From assembly GCA_041920465.1 (NCBI GenBank), contig JBHGXW010000043.1, positions 1 through 64,000 on the forward strand: a stretch of 64,000 nt of DNA, in the 5' to 3' direction. The DNA is from Brevibacillus_H sp041920465. GTDB lineage: Bacteria; Bacillota; Bacilli; Brevibacillales; Brevibacillaceae. Positions within the stretch are counted from its first letter, which is position 1; the number at the start of each line of letters is the position of its first letter. Positions 43,665 to 51,257 of the stretch are shown one piece after another. Below the pieces are notes generated by a model that was not told where the DNA came from, searched no databases, and saw only the letters and a list, made by a program, of their open reading frames with translations. The position numbers and the translations under genes were made by a program.

Positions 43665-44132
43665 ATGTTTGAAGTTAAACGCTTACGCATAAACTATAAG
43701 ACCTTAGAGGAATTCCAGAAATTTCGCGAATTCGGCCTGGAAGAATTATCCATGAAGGAGGATTTGGAATCAAACATCATCGAGAACGACTCCGAATCTC
43801 CGTTCTATGGAGTATATGACGGAACCCGATTAATCGCTCGGATGAGTCTGTATAAAATTGACAGCAAATATGACCGTTACTTCAATCCTCCACAAGATTA
43901 TTACGAACTGTGGAAGCTGGAAGTTCTGCCTGATTATCGCGGCAAGGATATCGGGACAGCTCTTGTCAACCACGCGAAAAGCTTTGGCTGTCCGATCAAA
44001 ACCAACTCTCGCTGCCGCGCCGATGAGTTCTGGTTGAAAATGGGTTTCAAACCGGTGAAGTACAACTTTGTGCGCGACCGGGGGGAGAACCCGTATGTAT
44101 GGCTTCCGGAAGGCGTAGAAATGCAAGAATAA
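43665..44132 (+). CDS. ylbP: GNAT-family N-acetyltransferase YlbP
   Basis: This 155-residue protein has the acetyl-CoA-binding motif LEVLPDYRGKDIGTALVNHA and matches YlbP of B. subtilis, a GNAT protein of unknown substrate. It is convergent with the rsfA-like gene, as ylbO and ylbP neighbours are in Bacillus. A TATAAT hexamer lies at 43608-43613, with no good -35 seen. Confidence 0.88.
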   Translation: MFEVKRLRINYKTLEEFQKFREFGLEELSMKEDLESNIIENDSESPFYGVYDGTRLIARMSLYKIDSKYDRYFNPPQDYYELWKLEVLPDYRGKDIGTALVNHAKSFGCPIKTNSRCRADEFWLKMGFKPVKYNFVRDRGENPYVWLPEGVEMQE

Positions 44133-44166
44133 CAGATACAATAAAAGACTGACATAGATCAAAAAC

Positions 44167-44198
44167 CAAAAGAAGCGGGATTCGTCTCCCGCTTCTTT
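44167..44198. terminator. Bidirectional terminator between ylbP and the rsfA-like gene
   Basis: The arms CCAAAAGAAGCGGGA and TCCCGCTTCTTTTGG form a long stem that ends both convergent genes, with T runs on both sides. Confidence 0.9.
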
Positions 44199-44212
44199 TG
44201 GTGGGCAGTTTT

Positions 44213-44872
44213 TTATTCTACCCGTTCCAAATTGCCGTTGGCATCCATCTTGAATACGGGTTTGGAAGGCTCTTCTTCCTTGAGGAACGCCAGCTTGCGT
44301 GCACGATCCATGATTTGCAGCAATGCTTTATAGTCTTCGTTTACGTTTTGCACGCTGTCCAATTCTTTTTTCATCTTGCTGTTGGCTTCCTGCAATTCTT
44401 TGATTTCCACTTCTTTTTGTTCCAATTCCCGTTCCAGATGTTTGACGCGCCGTACCACATCCTTATGTTTCATCAAGATGCGGATGGCGTTATCCAATTG
44501 CTGTTCTTCGTCTTGCATGGTGACGGTTGCCAGTGTGCTTGCCGAATGGCTGGCGACTTCTTCAACGGCCGGTTGGTTCGTACTACTTTTTGCCACGTAA
44601 TCGTCCTCGGCGAATTCCGTGAAAGCCGGCAGACGCCCTGACTTTTTGAGCTGCTGCCGCTGGCTCTTGGCAATGGCTATCGCTGCTTCATAGCGTTTGC
44701 GGACTGTACTGTTCCAGCGAAAACCGCAAGCTGCAGCGGTACGGCCCAAGCGCTGTCCCACTTCTTCAAAAGCCGCCAGCTGTGTTCCACCTTCGCGAAT
44801 ATGACGGAGTGTTACTTCCGCCAGCACCAAATCATCATCGTCTGTCCATGCGTCCTGTCTTGAAGCTACCAT
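44213..44872 (-). CDS. rsfA: RsfA/YlbO-family prespore transcription factor
   Basis: The N-terminus has a Myb/SANT-like DNA-binding segment (RQDAWTDDDDLVLAEVTLRH ... RTAAACGFRWNSTVRKRY) typical of RsfA. A long C-terminal coiled coil (about residues 125-190) follows. RsfA modulates SigF-dependent genes in the forespore of B. subtilis. ATG at 44872, nine bases after GGGAGGG, gives 219 residues. GCATA at 44919-44923 (complement) could be part of a forespore promoter, but the -10 match is poor. Confidence 0.88.
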   Translation of the reverse strand: MVASRQDAWTDDDDLVLAEVTLRHIREGGTQLAAFEEVGQRLGRTAAACGFRWNSTVRKRYEAAIAIAKSQRQQLKKSGRLPAFTEFAEDDYVAKSSTNQPAVEEVASHSASTLATVTMQDEEQQLDNAIRILMKHKDVVRRVKHLERELEQKEVEIKELQEANSKMKKELDSVQNVNEDYKALLQIMDRARKLAFLKEEEPSKPVFKMDANGNLERVE

Positions 44873-45099
44873 ATGTGATGTCCCTCCCGTGTACATATGA
44901 GGTGAATGTAATTCATTCTATGCTTTTCCCTATTCTCGTAGAATCTCTTTCTATTAGAAAACGTATCATTCTCCAATGATTGTACAGTGGAGTTGGATAG
45001 GAAAGAAGCAATGATAACCTATCGACCTAGAAAAAGTATCTCCAAGCCCTGGATTATTTAAACGGGAGGGACTCTACTTTGCTTCGAAAACTAGTTGGC

Positions 45100-45855
45100 C
45101 TATTTACGTAAAAAACGCTGAACAACCGCAACGTGCTGCTCACTGCCCCACAGGGAGGCACACTGTTCAATTTCTCTTCGAATTCGTTCCTCTTTACCGA
45201 TTCCTTCCCGTTTCCAGGCCAATAATCGCATGTACGCTGCAATGCTCTCTGCAGGCTGAGCCGCGATTTTACCGGCAAAGGCAAGCACAGATTCTTGCAG
45301 CTTCTCTTGAGGATAAATTTCCTGGACGAATCCAAGCTGCTTCGCTTCCGAAGCTTTTATTCTTTCGCCTGTCAACAGAAGGGAAAGAGCGTTCGTTTCA
45401 CCGAGCTTGTCCAACAGACGGCTGCCTCCCCCCCAGCCGGTGGTAATGTGCATACCAATCTGTACAAAACCCAGAACGGCCGTTTCACTGGCAAAACGAA
45501 AATGGCACGAAGCGGCAAATTCGCAGCCTCCGCCAATGGCAGCGCCGTTTATCATGGCAATCGTCGGTTTGGGATATTGATCAATCTCACTTAACAAATG
45601 ACCAATCCTGGACAAGAGAGGATAGGCTTGTTCTTTTCCCCGCACCTTCATTAATTGATCCAGGTCGCCACCTGAGACGAACACATTTTGTTCACCGGTG
45701 AAAATGATCACCTTGACAGCGGAGTCATCACGGCATTGATTCAGAAACTGCCCAATTTCCTCTACCATCTCAAGGCTGATCGCATTTCTTTTTTCCGGGC
45801 GACTGAAGGTGATAAGCGCAATACCCCCTGTAATTTCCGTGCGTATCGTTTTCAC
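45100..45855 (-). CDS. Enoyl-CoA hydratase/isomerase family protein
   Basis: This crotonase-fold protein of 251 residues starts at GTG 45855, nine bases after AGGAG. It has FTGEQNVFVSGGDLDQL and GAAIGGGCEFAASCHFRFAS. At the usual second catalytic-Glu position the sequence reads FVQIGMHITTGWGGGSRLLD, with Gln and Gly instead of the Glu pair of hydratases, so it may be an isomerase or a different crotonase activity. The gene appears to be monocistronic, and no pathway partner is nearby. Confidence 0.85.
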   Translation of the reverse strand: MKTIRTEITGGIALITFSRPEKRNAISLEMVEEIGQFLNQCRDDSAVKVIIFTGEQNVFVSGGDLDQLMKVRGKEQAYPLLSRIGHLLSEIDQYPKPTIAMINGAAIGGGCEFAASCHFRFASETAVLGFVQIGMHITTGWGGGSRLLDKLGETNALSLLLTGERIKASEAKQLGFVQEIYPQEKLQESVLAFAGKIAAQPAESIAAYMRLLAWKREGIGKEERIRREIEQCASLWGSEQHVAVVQRFLRK

Positions 45856-45910
45856 AACGCAAATCTCCTCTCCGTTTGCTGATTCATTTATTTTATCCCC
45901 AGCAGATGGC

Positions 45911-45944
45911 AAAAAAAAGAGGAAGTGATGTCAATTCCATCACT
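45911..45944 (-). terminator. Terminator after the spx-like gene
   Basis: AGTGATG, a seven-base loop, CATCACT and then TTCCTC plus eight T on the minus strand. Confidence 0.8.
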
Positions 45945-45960
45945 CCCAGGTAGTTTTTCG

Positions 45961-46332
45961 TTATGCCAGCAAATTTTTCATGGCAGATTGGTTATAACCG
46001 ATGATTACATTTTCCCCATCTGTCAAGATCGGGCGTTTCAACAGACGCGGCTCTTCACTCAAAAATTCCAACAGCTCGCGAACGGTTAAATCTTCAATGT
46101 CTATGTCGAGATTTTTAAATTTTTGACTGCGGGTAGATAACAGCTCGTCTACCCCGTTGCTGGTCATTTTGATGATTTCCAAAAGCTCTTCTGCAGATGG
46201 CGGGTTTTTAAAAAGATGCCGCTCCACATATGCAACTCCATTTTCCGTTAACCACGCCTTCGCTTTTCGGCAGGATGTACAGCTTGGATATGTAAAAAAG
46301 GTGATTGTTTGTCCTTGGGTAGCAGTCGCCAT
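45961..46332 (-). CDS. Spx/MgsR-family (ArsC-fold) protein
   Basis: This 123-residue thioredoxin-fold protein has the redox switch SCTSC (a CxxC) near residue 17, the STRSQKFKNL segment containing the Arg used by Spx to contact RNA polymerase, and the RPIL motif. It therefore looks like an Spx or MgsR (YqgZ) stress regulator and not an arsenate reductase. The nearby DUF2626 gene (YqgY-like) supports the MgsR neighbourhood. It is divergent from the SufR-like regulator. Confidence 0.85.
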   Translation of the reverse strand: MATATQGQTITFFTYPSCTSCRKAKAWLTENGVAYVERHLFKNPPSAEELLEIIKMTSNGVDELLSTRSQKFKNLDIDIEDLTVRELLEFLSEEPRLLKRPILTDGENVIIGYNQSAMKNLLA

Positions 46333-46491
46333 GACAACCCCTCCATCCCGTTTCTCCCTTATGAAAGAATCGGCAAAATTACTTACTTTTCTCTAGTAAA
46401 AATTATAACGATGCTAAAAACACTGTGTCAATAGTATTTAATATAATAAATCTAAACTTTGAGGTATTATTGTGAAATGTATGTTACAAGC

Positions 46492-46520
46492 TTAACAATC
46501 ATGAAAAAATCCGCTACACT
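46492..46520 (+). promoter_or_regulatory. SigA-type promoter of the SufR-like regulator
   Basis: TTAACA (46492-46497), a 17-bp spacer and TACACT (46515-46520), placed 34 bp before the start codon. Confidence 0.65.
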
Positions 46521-46553
46521 AGATTTCGACAATATTTGAAAGGGGGTACGCGT

Positions 46554-47261
46554 ATGGAAAACGATGCTCAAAAATTAACCAATGCTCTTGCTGACCCCAC
46601 CCGTTTTTCCATTTACCAGTACATCGCTTCCAGTCGTCAAGCTGTTACTGTCCAAGAGGTGGCCGATCACTTTTCAATCCACCCCAATGTGGCCCGTCTG
46701 CATTTAAGTAAATTGGAAGACGTTGACCTGCTTCAATCAATCTCCGATAAGAGCGGGAAAGGTGGCCGTCCCAGCAGGCTTTACTCTTTATCCAATCAAG
46801 TGGTAAGTTTACAATTTCCTCCGCGTGATTATCAAACCCTTGCTGACATCGCGATTGAAACCCTAATGTCTTTAGGTGAGCACGCAGAATCAGCTTTGAT
46901 TAAAATGGGACATCGCATGGGATTGGAAGCAGCAAGAAGAGCGATGGCGGAAAACTCACTTGATCCGGCCAACATGCCTTTTCAAAAGGCGCTTGACAGC
47001 ATCACCCGTTTAATCATAGCCCAGGGCCTCAATCCTGAAATAAACGTATCAGATGATCACACCATCCGTTTCCGTGTCTTTAACTGTACATTCTCCGATG
47101 CTGCCAAAAGATATCCGCAGAGTGTATGCAAAATGCACAACGCGTTACTTGCCGGTATATTTGAAGCGTATTTTGGAAAGATTGAATTAAAGGAAGAAGA
47201 GTCCATGATGAACGGCTGCCAATCTTGCACCTATACCGTGGCTCGTTTGCCGAAAGAATAA
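46554..47261 (+). CDS. Helix-turn-helix regulator with C-terminal cysteine cluster (SufR-like)
   Basis: The N-terminal winged helix (ALADPTRFSIYQYIASSRQA, VQEVADHFSIHPNVARLHLS) is ArsR/DeoR-like. The C-terminal domain has spaced cysteines (FNC, SVCKMHNALLAGIFE, then GCQSC), a pattern similar to Fe-S-binding regulators of the SufR type. ATG at 46554 after AAGGGGG gives 235 residues. The metal or cluster ligand is inferred only from the Cys arrangement. Divergence from a redox-sensing Spx-like gene fits a stress role. Confidence 0.75.
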   Translation: MENDAQKLTNALADPTRFSIYQYIASSRQAVTVQEVADHFSIHPNVARLHLSKLEDVDLLQSISDKSGKGGRPSRLYSLSNQVVSLQFPPRDYQTLADIAIETLMSLGEHAESALIKMGHRMGLEAARRAMAENSLDPANMPFQKALDSITRLIIAQGLNPEINVSDDHTIRFRVFNCTFSDAAKRYPQSVCKMHNALLAGIFEAYFGKIELKEEESMMNGCQSCTYTVARLPKE

Positions 47262-47351
47262 AAGCTATGAAAGCTCTTCCGATGAATCAGAGGTGTAGTC
47301 ACAGGAAGCTCATACTTTCTGATTCATTCATAAAAACGTCATAGACTCCCG

Positions 47352-47380
47352 TTTACACTCCACTTCATGTCCATTATAAT
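47352..47380 (+). promoter_or_regulatory. SigA-type promoter of the DUF2626 gene
   Basis: TTTACA (47352-47357), exactly 17 bp, TATAAT (47375-47380). It lies 50 bp before the start codon. Confidence 0.75.
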
Positions 47381-47429
47381 GGAATGGAAATCTTGCTGTT
47401 GGAAATTTTTGCAGAGGGGAGGATTGCGG

Positions 47430-47696
47430 ATGGATCGCATGTATCGTGTGCTAGGTTTTTGGACTTTGATGATTGCACTTATGGCTCTTTGGGGCTCTCT
47501 TACGAAAATGGCATTATTGTTTTTTGCTTTGACAGGCGTATTTGTAGCTCTCAGCTACATGCAATTATCCGAAAAGACCTACTTAAAAATCTTCTTCGGA
47601 TTTATGTTCTGTTCTTTTGTAGGTTTTACTTACTACACTTTCTTCATGATGCCTCTCGGCGGAGGAGAACATTCTTTCCTTCAGTTGATGATGTAA
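47430..47696 (+). CDS. DUF2626 membrane protein (YqgY-like)
   Basis: This 88-residue protein begins MDRMYRVLGFWTLMIALMAL and has three hydrophobic segments. It matches the DUF2626 family (YqgY in B. subtilis), which is of unknown function. ATG at 47430 lies about eight bases after GGGGAGG. It has its own promoter and terminator, so it is a single-gene unit. Confidence 0.85.
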   Translation: MDRMYRVLGFWTLMIALMALWGSLTKMALLFFALTGVFVALSYMQLSEKTYLKIFFGFMFCSFVGFTYYTFFMMPLGGGEHSFLQLMM

Positions 47697-47704
47697 GCAA
47701 AGAA

Positions 47705-47732
47705 AGATGCTCGTGTGGCGAGCATCTTTTTT
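47705..47732 (+). terminator. Terminator after the DUF2626 gene
   Basis: AGATGCTCG, five-base loop, CGAGCATCT, then six T. The convergent methyltransferase gene ends 9 bp beyond it. Confidence 0.9.
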
Positions 47733-47740
47733 GTTTTGAA

Positions 47741-48841
47741 TTAATATGATTTCTTCTGCACAAGGAAGCGAAACACTCCCCCCATTCCTCCCGGCAAAAT
47801 CAACTGTTGGATGGCCCGGTTTCGTTTGATCGCCTGACTTGTAAACGGATCGGAATCATTGTGGCTTTGCGCTTTGTACAAGATTCCTTGCTGAATCAAA
47901 AATTCGTCTTGCCGCTGAAAGCTAACCGTTGTAAGTCCTGCCTCTTCTCCCCATTTCATCAGCGCCGAGAAATTGACGTGGGCCGTCATATCTTGTTCGC
48001 CAATATGGATAAACGGATTCTCATGTGCCTGATGGCGGTAATAACACATCAGGGTTCCGCGGTTTCGGCTCGGATGGTACAATTCCTCTTGCAAATCACC
48101 GTAATCAATCGTCAGCACATACCCTTTTTTCAGCAATTTGGCTATCTGATTGATGGCCTGCTTCATTCCCAGGTTGACTTCCAGGCGCATGCCGGATCGA
48201 ACCTGCAAATTCTCCTCCTGAAGATAGGCCGCTACTTCATCGGTCAAGCACGGCATACGTTCCTCCGCAAATTGGCTGTTACGGATAGCCACACCCATTT
48301 CATGCCAGCCGTCCTTATCCCGAGTCAGCATATGGACGGGAAAGGCGTCGAAGTATTCATTGGAGACAACTACGCCTTCCACTCTTTCACAAGCTGCCGC
48401 TTCCTCTATCGACGAATACCACACCTTGCGTCCGGAAAAGCCGGCGATCGACTCAGCCTGCAGCTCCCGGTGAAAAGGACTTGCCTCAACCAGAATGACT
48501 TGCATCCGTTCATAGAAATCTGGTCTGTCTGCCTTGATTCGTTCCAGCATGTGCTTCACCATATATCCGGTTCCGCCGCCCAGTTCAATCAATGCCGGAT
48601 GATCCGCCTTCAGTTCTTCCCACCAGCGGCAGACGGCATCTGCCAGCGTTTCGGCAAAGACGGGATGAACCGTCGCGCTTGTATAGAAGTCTCCCTCTTT
48701 GCCAACCTTCTTCCTTGTCGATGTATAGTAACCAAGCTCGGGATGGTAGAGGGCCAGTTCCATAAATCTTGCAAATGGGATGATCCGGTTGGGACTTTGC
48801 TCAATTTCCCTCTGAATCGCCAGGGATAGCAGATTTTCCAT
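47741..48841 (-). CDS. SAM-dependent methyltransferase, MidA/NDUFAF7 family
   Basis: This 366-residue protein has the MidA-family N-terminus (RIIPFARFMELALYHPELGY then YTS), the SAM-binding motif LIELGGGTGYMVKHML, the conserved VVSNEYFDAFPVHML and LTIDYGD. Mitochondrial homologues methylate an arginine of complex I subunit NDUFS2. The bacterial target is unknown. The gene stands alone on the minus strand, convergent with DUF2626 and divergent from the lipoprotein gene. Confidence 0.88.
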   Translation of the reverse strand: MENLLSLAIQREIEQSPNRIIPFARFMELALYHPELGYYTSTRKKVGKEGDFYTSATVHPVFAETLADAVCRWWEELKADHPALIELGGGTGYMVKHMLERIKADRPDFYERMQVILVEASPFHRELQAESIAGFSGRKVWYSSIEEAAACERVEGVVVSNEYFDAFPVHMLTRDKDGWHEMGVAIRNSQFAEERMPCLTDEVAAYLQEENLQVRSGMRLEVNLGMKQAINQIAKLLKKGYVLTIDYGDLQEELYHPSRNRGTLMCYYRHQAHENPFIHIGEQDMTAHVNFSALMKWGEEAGLTTVSFQRQDEFLIQQGILYKAQSHNDSDPFTSQAIKRNRAIQQLILPGGMGGVFRFLVQKKSY

Positions 48842-48964
48842 AAGCGTTAAGACTCCATTCTACAGTTTTTACAAAACATTTTTTACCAATCGACACACAA
48901 ACCTGCCGTCAGTCGTTATAATGAAAGAGTATTGCCACTTTATTGGAAAGGAGCATTGTAAAGC

Positions 48965-50023
48965 ATGCGTAAAAAGATCTTCCTGCCGCTGTTTTTCGCT
49001 TTCTTTCTGGTAAGCTTATTACTGGAAGGATGCAAAGACATGCGGACAGCCAAAGACGTGTTGTCAGATGCGTTTAAACAGCAGGCAGCACACAACTCTT
49101 ACAGCTTTCAAGGCACAATGAAGTTTCAGATTGATGCCGACCCTGCTCTGTTGCAATCAGATCCCAGCGCGGCTGCATTTATAGAAGCGTTGAAAAAATC
49201 GCAACTTTCCTTCCACGGAGCTACATCTGCCGAACCTTTCCAAACAGAACTGATTCTCGATGCCAAAATTGAACTGCAAGGCATGTCCATGAATTTTAAC
49301 ATGCCGATCCTGTTCAATCAAGAAAAGCTGTGGGCAAAGGTTCCCGCGACCGATTTCTTACCTGGGCTGCAGCAATTGAAGGGCAAGTACGTCGAAATCG
49401 ACTTCAAACAGCTTGAGCAGATGAGCGGACAGCAGATTCAATTTACCCAAAATCTCAAAGCTCAGCGTGAGATTGCACAAAAAGCTGCTGATATCGCATT
49501 CAGGCATCTGGGCAACGAATACTTCAGCGATGTGCCAAAAGATGCTTTCCCGCTTCCGGAAGGGGCAAAAGAAGGCCGGGTTGTCAAATTCCAGTTAACC
49601 GACGACAACTTCGCTCCGTTCGTGAAAAAGCTGCTTGGCTCGATCATTCCGGAAGTATTGGACGCGGTGGCTAATTCGGAATTGGGCAAAGATATGAATA
49701 AGGATGAATTAACCAAAACAAAAGCGGATCTGCAGGACGCTCTGAAACAGTTTGAAGCGAATGGCGACAATTGGAAGAAATCCTTACACATCGAGAAAGC
49801 CGACTTCATTTCCGTCGTTGACCAAGACAACAACTTCCCTTATCAATTATTGGACCTGAAAATGAAAATTACACCGCCGGATGAGCAGGGCTCTTTAACC
49901 CTTGGCATTACCTTTGACCAACAATTAACCAACATTGGTCAACCGCCAAAATGGGAAATCGGTACGCCAAAAGCGGAAGAAATTGTTCCATTATCCACCC
50001 TAATGAACGGTACTAACTTCTAA
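48965..50023 (+). CDS. Predicted lipoprotein, LppX/LolA-like fold suspected
   Basis: The protein has a lipoprotein signal peptide with lipobox LLEGC (Cys about 23) and a mature part of about 330 residues rich in amphipathic beta strands (YSFQGTMKFQIDADPALL, FQTELILDAKIELQGMSMNF). The repeated strand pattern resembles lipid-carrier lipoproteins (LolA/LppX-like or DUF6612-like), but this is a guess from strand layout. A TATAAT lies at 48917-48922. The following exported coiled-coil gene is only 9 bp downstream, so they form an operon. Confidence 0.75.
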   Translation: MRKKIFLPLFFAFFLVSLLLEGCKDMRTAKDVLSDAFKQQAAHNSYSFQGTMKFQIDADPALLQSDPSAAAFIEALKKSQLSFHGATSAEPFQTELILDAKIELQGMSMNFNMPILFNQEKLWAKVPATDFLPGLQQLKGKYVEIDFKQLEQMSGQQIQFTQNLKAQREIAQKAADIAFRHLGNEYFSDVPKDAFPLPEGAKEGRVVKFQLTDDNFAPFVKKLLGSIIPEVLDAVANSELGKDMNKDELTKTKADLQDALKQFEANGDNWKKSLHIEKADFISVVDQDNNFPYQLLDLKMKITPPDEQGSLTLGITFDQQLTNIGQPPKWEIGTPKAEEIVPLSTLMNGTNF

Positions 50024-50032
50024 GGTGAATCT

Positions 50033-51100
50033 ATGCGAAGATACCTGATCCTTTGTTTGATCATCGGCTTGCTCACTCCTCCGTTTGCCATTCAAGCGGA
50101 GGAGCGGTTACCCATCGAACAGCTCATCTTGCAGCAGCATTTTACCCAATTGGAACTGGAGCGAAATTTGGAACTAGTGAAGGAAGAAGAGCAGAATCTG
50201 CTTCAACAGATTGACGATTTGGACCTCCAGTTGGCCCAACAAGAAAGCACCATTCAAGAGATGCGTAAACATGCAGGAGACGTCGTCAGGGCGTACTACA
50301 CGGGAGAACGCGGCTCTCTTCTCTCGCTGTTGTTTGAAACCAAAGATTTCAACGATTTGCTTTTGTTGCTTGATTTCTTGCAGCTTCTTTTTGAACACGA
50401 TATGGCCAAACTGGAAAACTTCCAGACAGAACGCAGCAAAGCTTCCAAACTGCAAGCGGAGAAACAAGCCCGGCTTGGCAAAGTCCAAGATCTGCGTGCC
50501 CATTTTGAGCAGCAGTTGGCAGAGATCAAGCGGATTCAGGAAGAAAAAGAAAAGAATCTTAAAACCCTAAAGGATCCTACCTCTGTTCAATCGCTGATGG
50601 ATCATCTCATTGAAGATTGGCGCAACCGCGGATTGCCCGCTTTCCGCACCTATTTCTCCGCACTTGCTTCCACGATGACGGACATGCGCGAGTTGGCTAC
50701 ACCCGACCATATTCAATCTAACGGATTGTTCACCCATACGCTGATCATCGGTGAAGACGAGTTCAACCAATTCCTGACGAAGAAGAATGAGCTCTTCAAA
50801 GGCTCTCATTTTCAATTTGCCAATAACAAGTTGATTGTCGATGGCAGCTATCAGCAAATGAATCTCAAAATTGTGGGAGAGTACGAATTAAAATCGCCGA
50901 CTGAACTGAAGTTTCATATGAACGAACTTGTTTTTGACGGGTTTGAGCTGCCAAAAACCACGATTGACGAACTGGAAAAGGAATATAATCTTGGTTTTTA
51001 TCCCAACCAAATCTCTCCCAACATCCGGGTCGAGGGCTTAACTCTCGCCGATCAAAAACTGCAGCTTCAACTAAAATTTGAACTGGGATTTGGATTTTAA
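50033..51100 (+). CDS. Secreted coiled-coil protein with C-terminal beta domain
   Basis: A signal peptide (about residues 1-22, ending IQAEE) is followed by a long coiled coil (about 28-185) similar in layout to the PcsB/CwlO/EnvC regulatory coil, including HAGDVVRAYYTGERGSLLSL. The C-terminal 140 residues form a separate domain (FANNKLIVDGSYQQMNLKIV ... PNIRVEGLTLADQKLQLQLK) with alternating strands resembling DUF2140/DUF2993-like lipid-binding proteins. There is no hydrolase domain. ATG follows AAGGTGA. I do not recognise a named family. Confidence 0.7.
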   Translation: MRRYLILCLIIGLLTPPFAIQAEERLPIEQLILQQHFTQLELERNLELVKEEEQNLLQQIDDLDLQLAQQESTIQEMRKHAGDVVRAYYTGERGSLLSLLFETKDFNDLLLLLDFLQLLFEHDMAKLENFQTERSKASKLQAEKQARLGKVQDLRAHFEQQLAEIKRIQEEKEKNLKTLKDPTSVQSLMDHLIEDWRNRGLPAFRTYFSALASTMTDMRELATPDHIQSNGLFTHTLIIGEDEFNQFLTKKNELFKGSHFQFANNKLIVDGSYQQMNLKIVGEYELKSPTELKFHMNELVFDGFELPKTTIDELEKEYNLGFYPNQISPNIRVEGLTLADQKLQLQLKFELGFGF

Positions 51101-51152
51101 GATACCCGCCCGCTTTATCAACCGCTGTGCCGGGCGGGGCCCCAAGCTTTAA
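51098..51152 (+). repeat. Dispersed hairpin repeat, copy B
   Basis: It starts on the TAA stop of the preceding gene (TAAGATACCCGCCCG) and ends CGGGCGGGGCCCCAAGCT. CCCGCCCG pairs fully with CGGGCGGG. At the position where other copies have an A.C mismatch this copy has a G-C pair. Confidence 0.75.
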
Positions 51153-51176
51153 AGACTAGCGCTGGCTAGTCTATTT
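51153..51176 (+). terminator. Hairpin terminator after copy B
   Basis: AGACTAGC, loop GCTG, GCTAGTCT, then ATTTTATT. The stem is a perfect 8 bp and the T run is short. Confidence 0.65.
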
Positions 51177-51257
51177 TATTGATAAAAAATTGGTGGAAAA
51201 TCGCAGATTCATTTGTTAAAATTTTCCGGTGTAGTTTTGGTGTTAGGGGGAAATATT

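Noticed and set aside
44891..44923. Forespore-type promoter before the rsfA-like gene
   Set aside because: GCATA is present but no -10 with correct spacing fits either SigF or SigG well.
45961..46332. Arsenate reductase annotation for the ArsC-fold gene
   Set aside because: It has the Spx-type CxxC and STRS segment, and a true thioredoxin-coupled arsC is present in the ars operon.
47807..48829. A 340-codon plus-strand frame
   Set aside because: It is antisense to the MidA-type methyltransferase, which has all its motifs. The frame has no domain.
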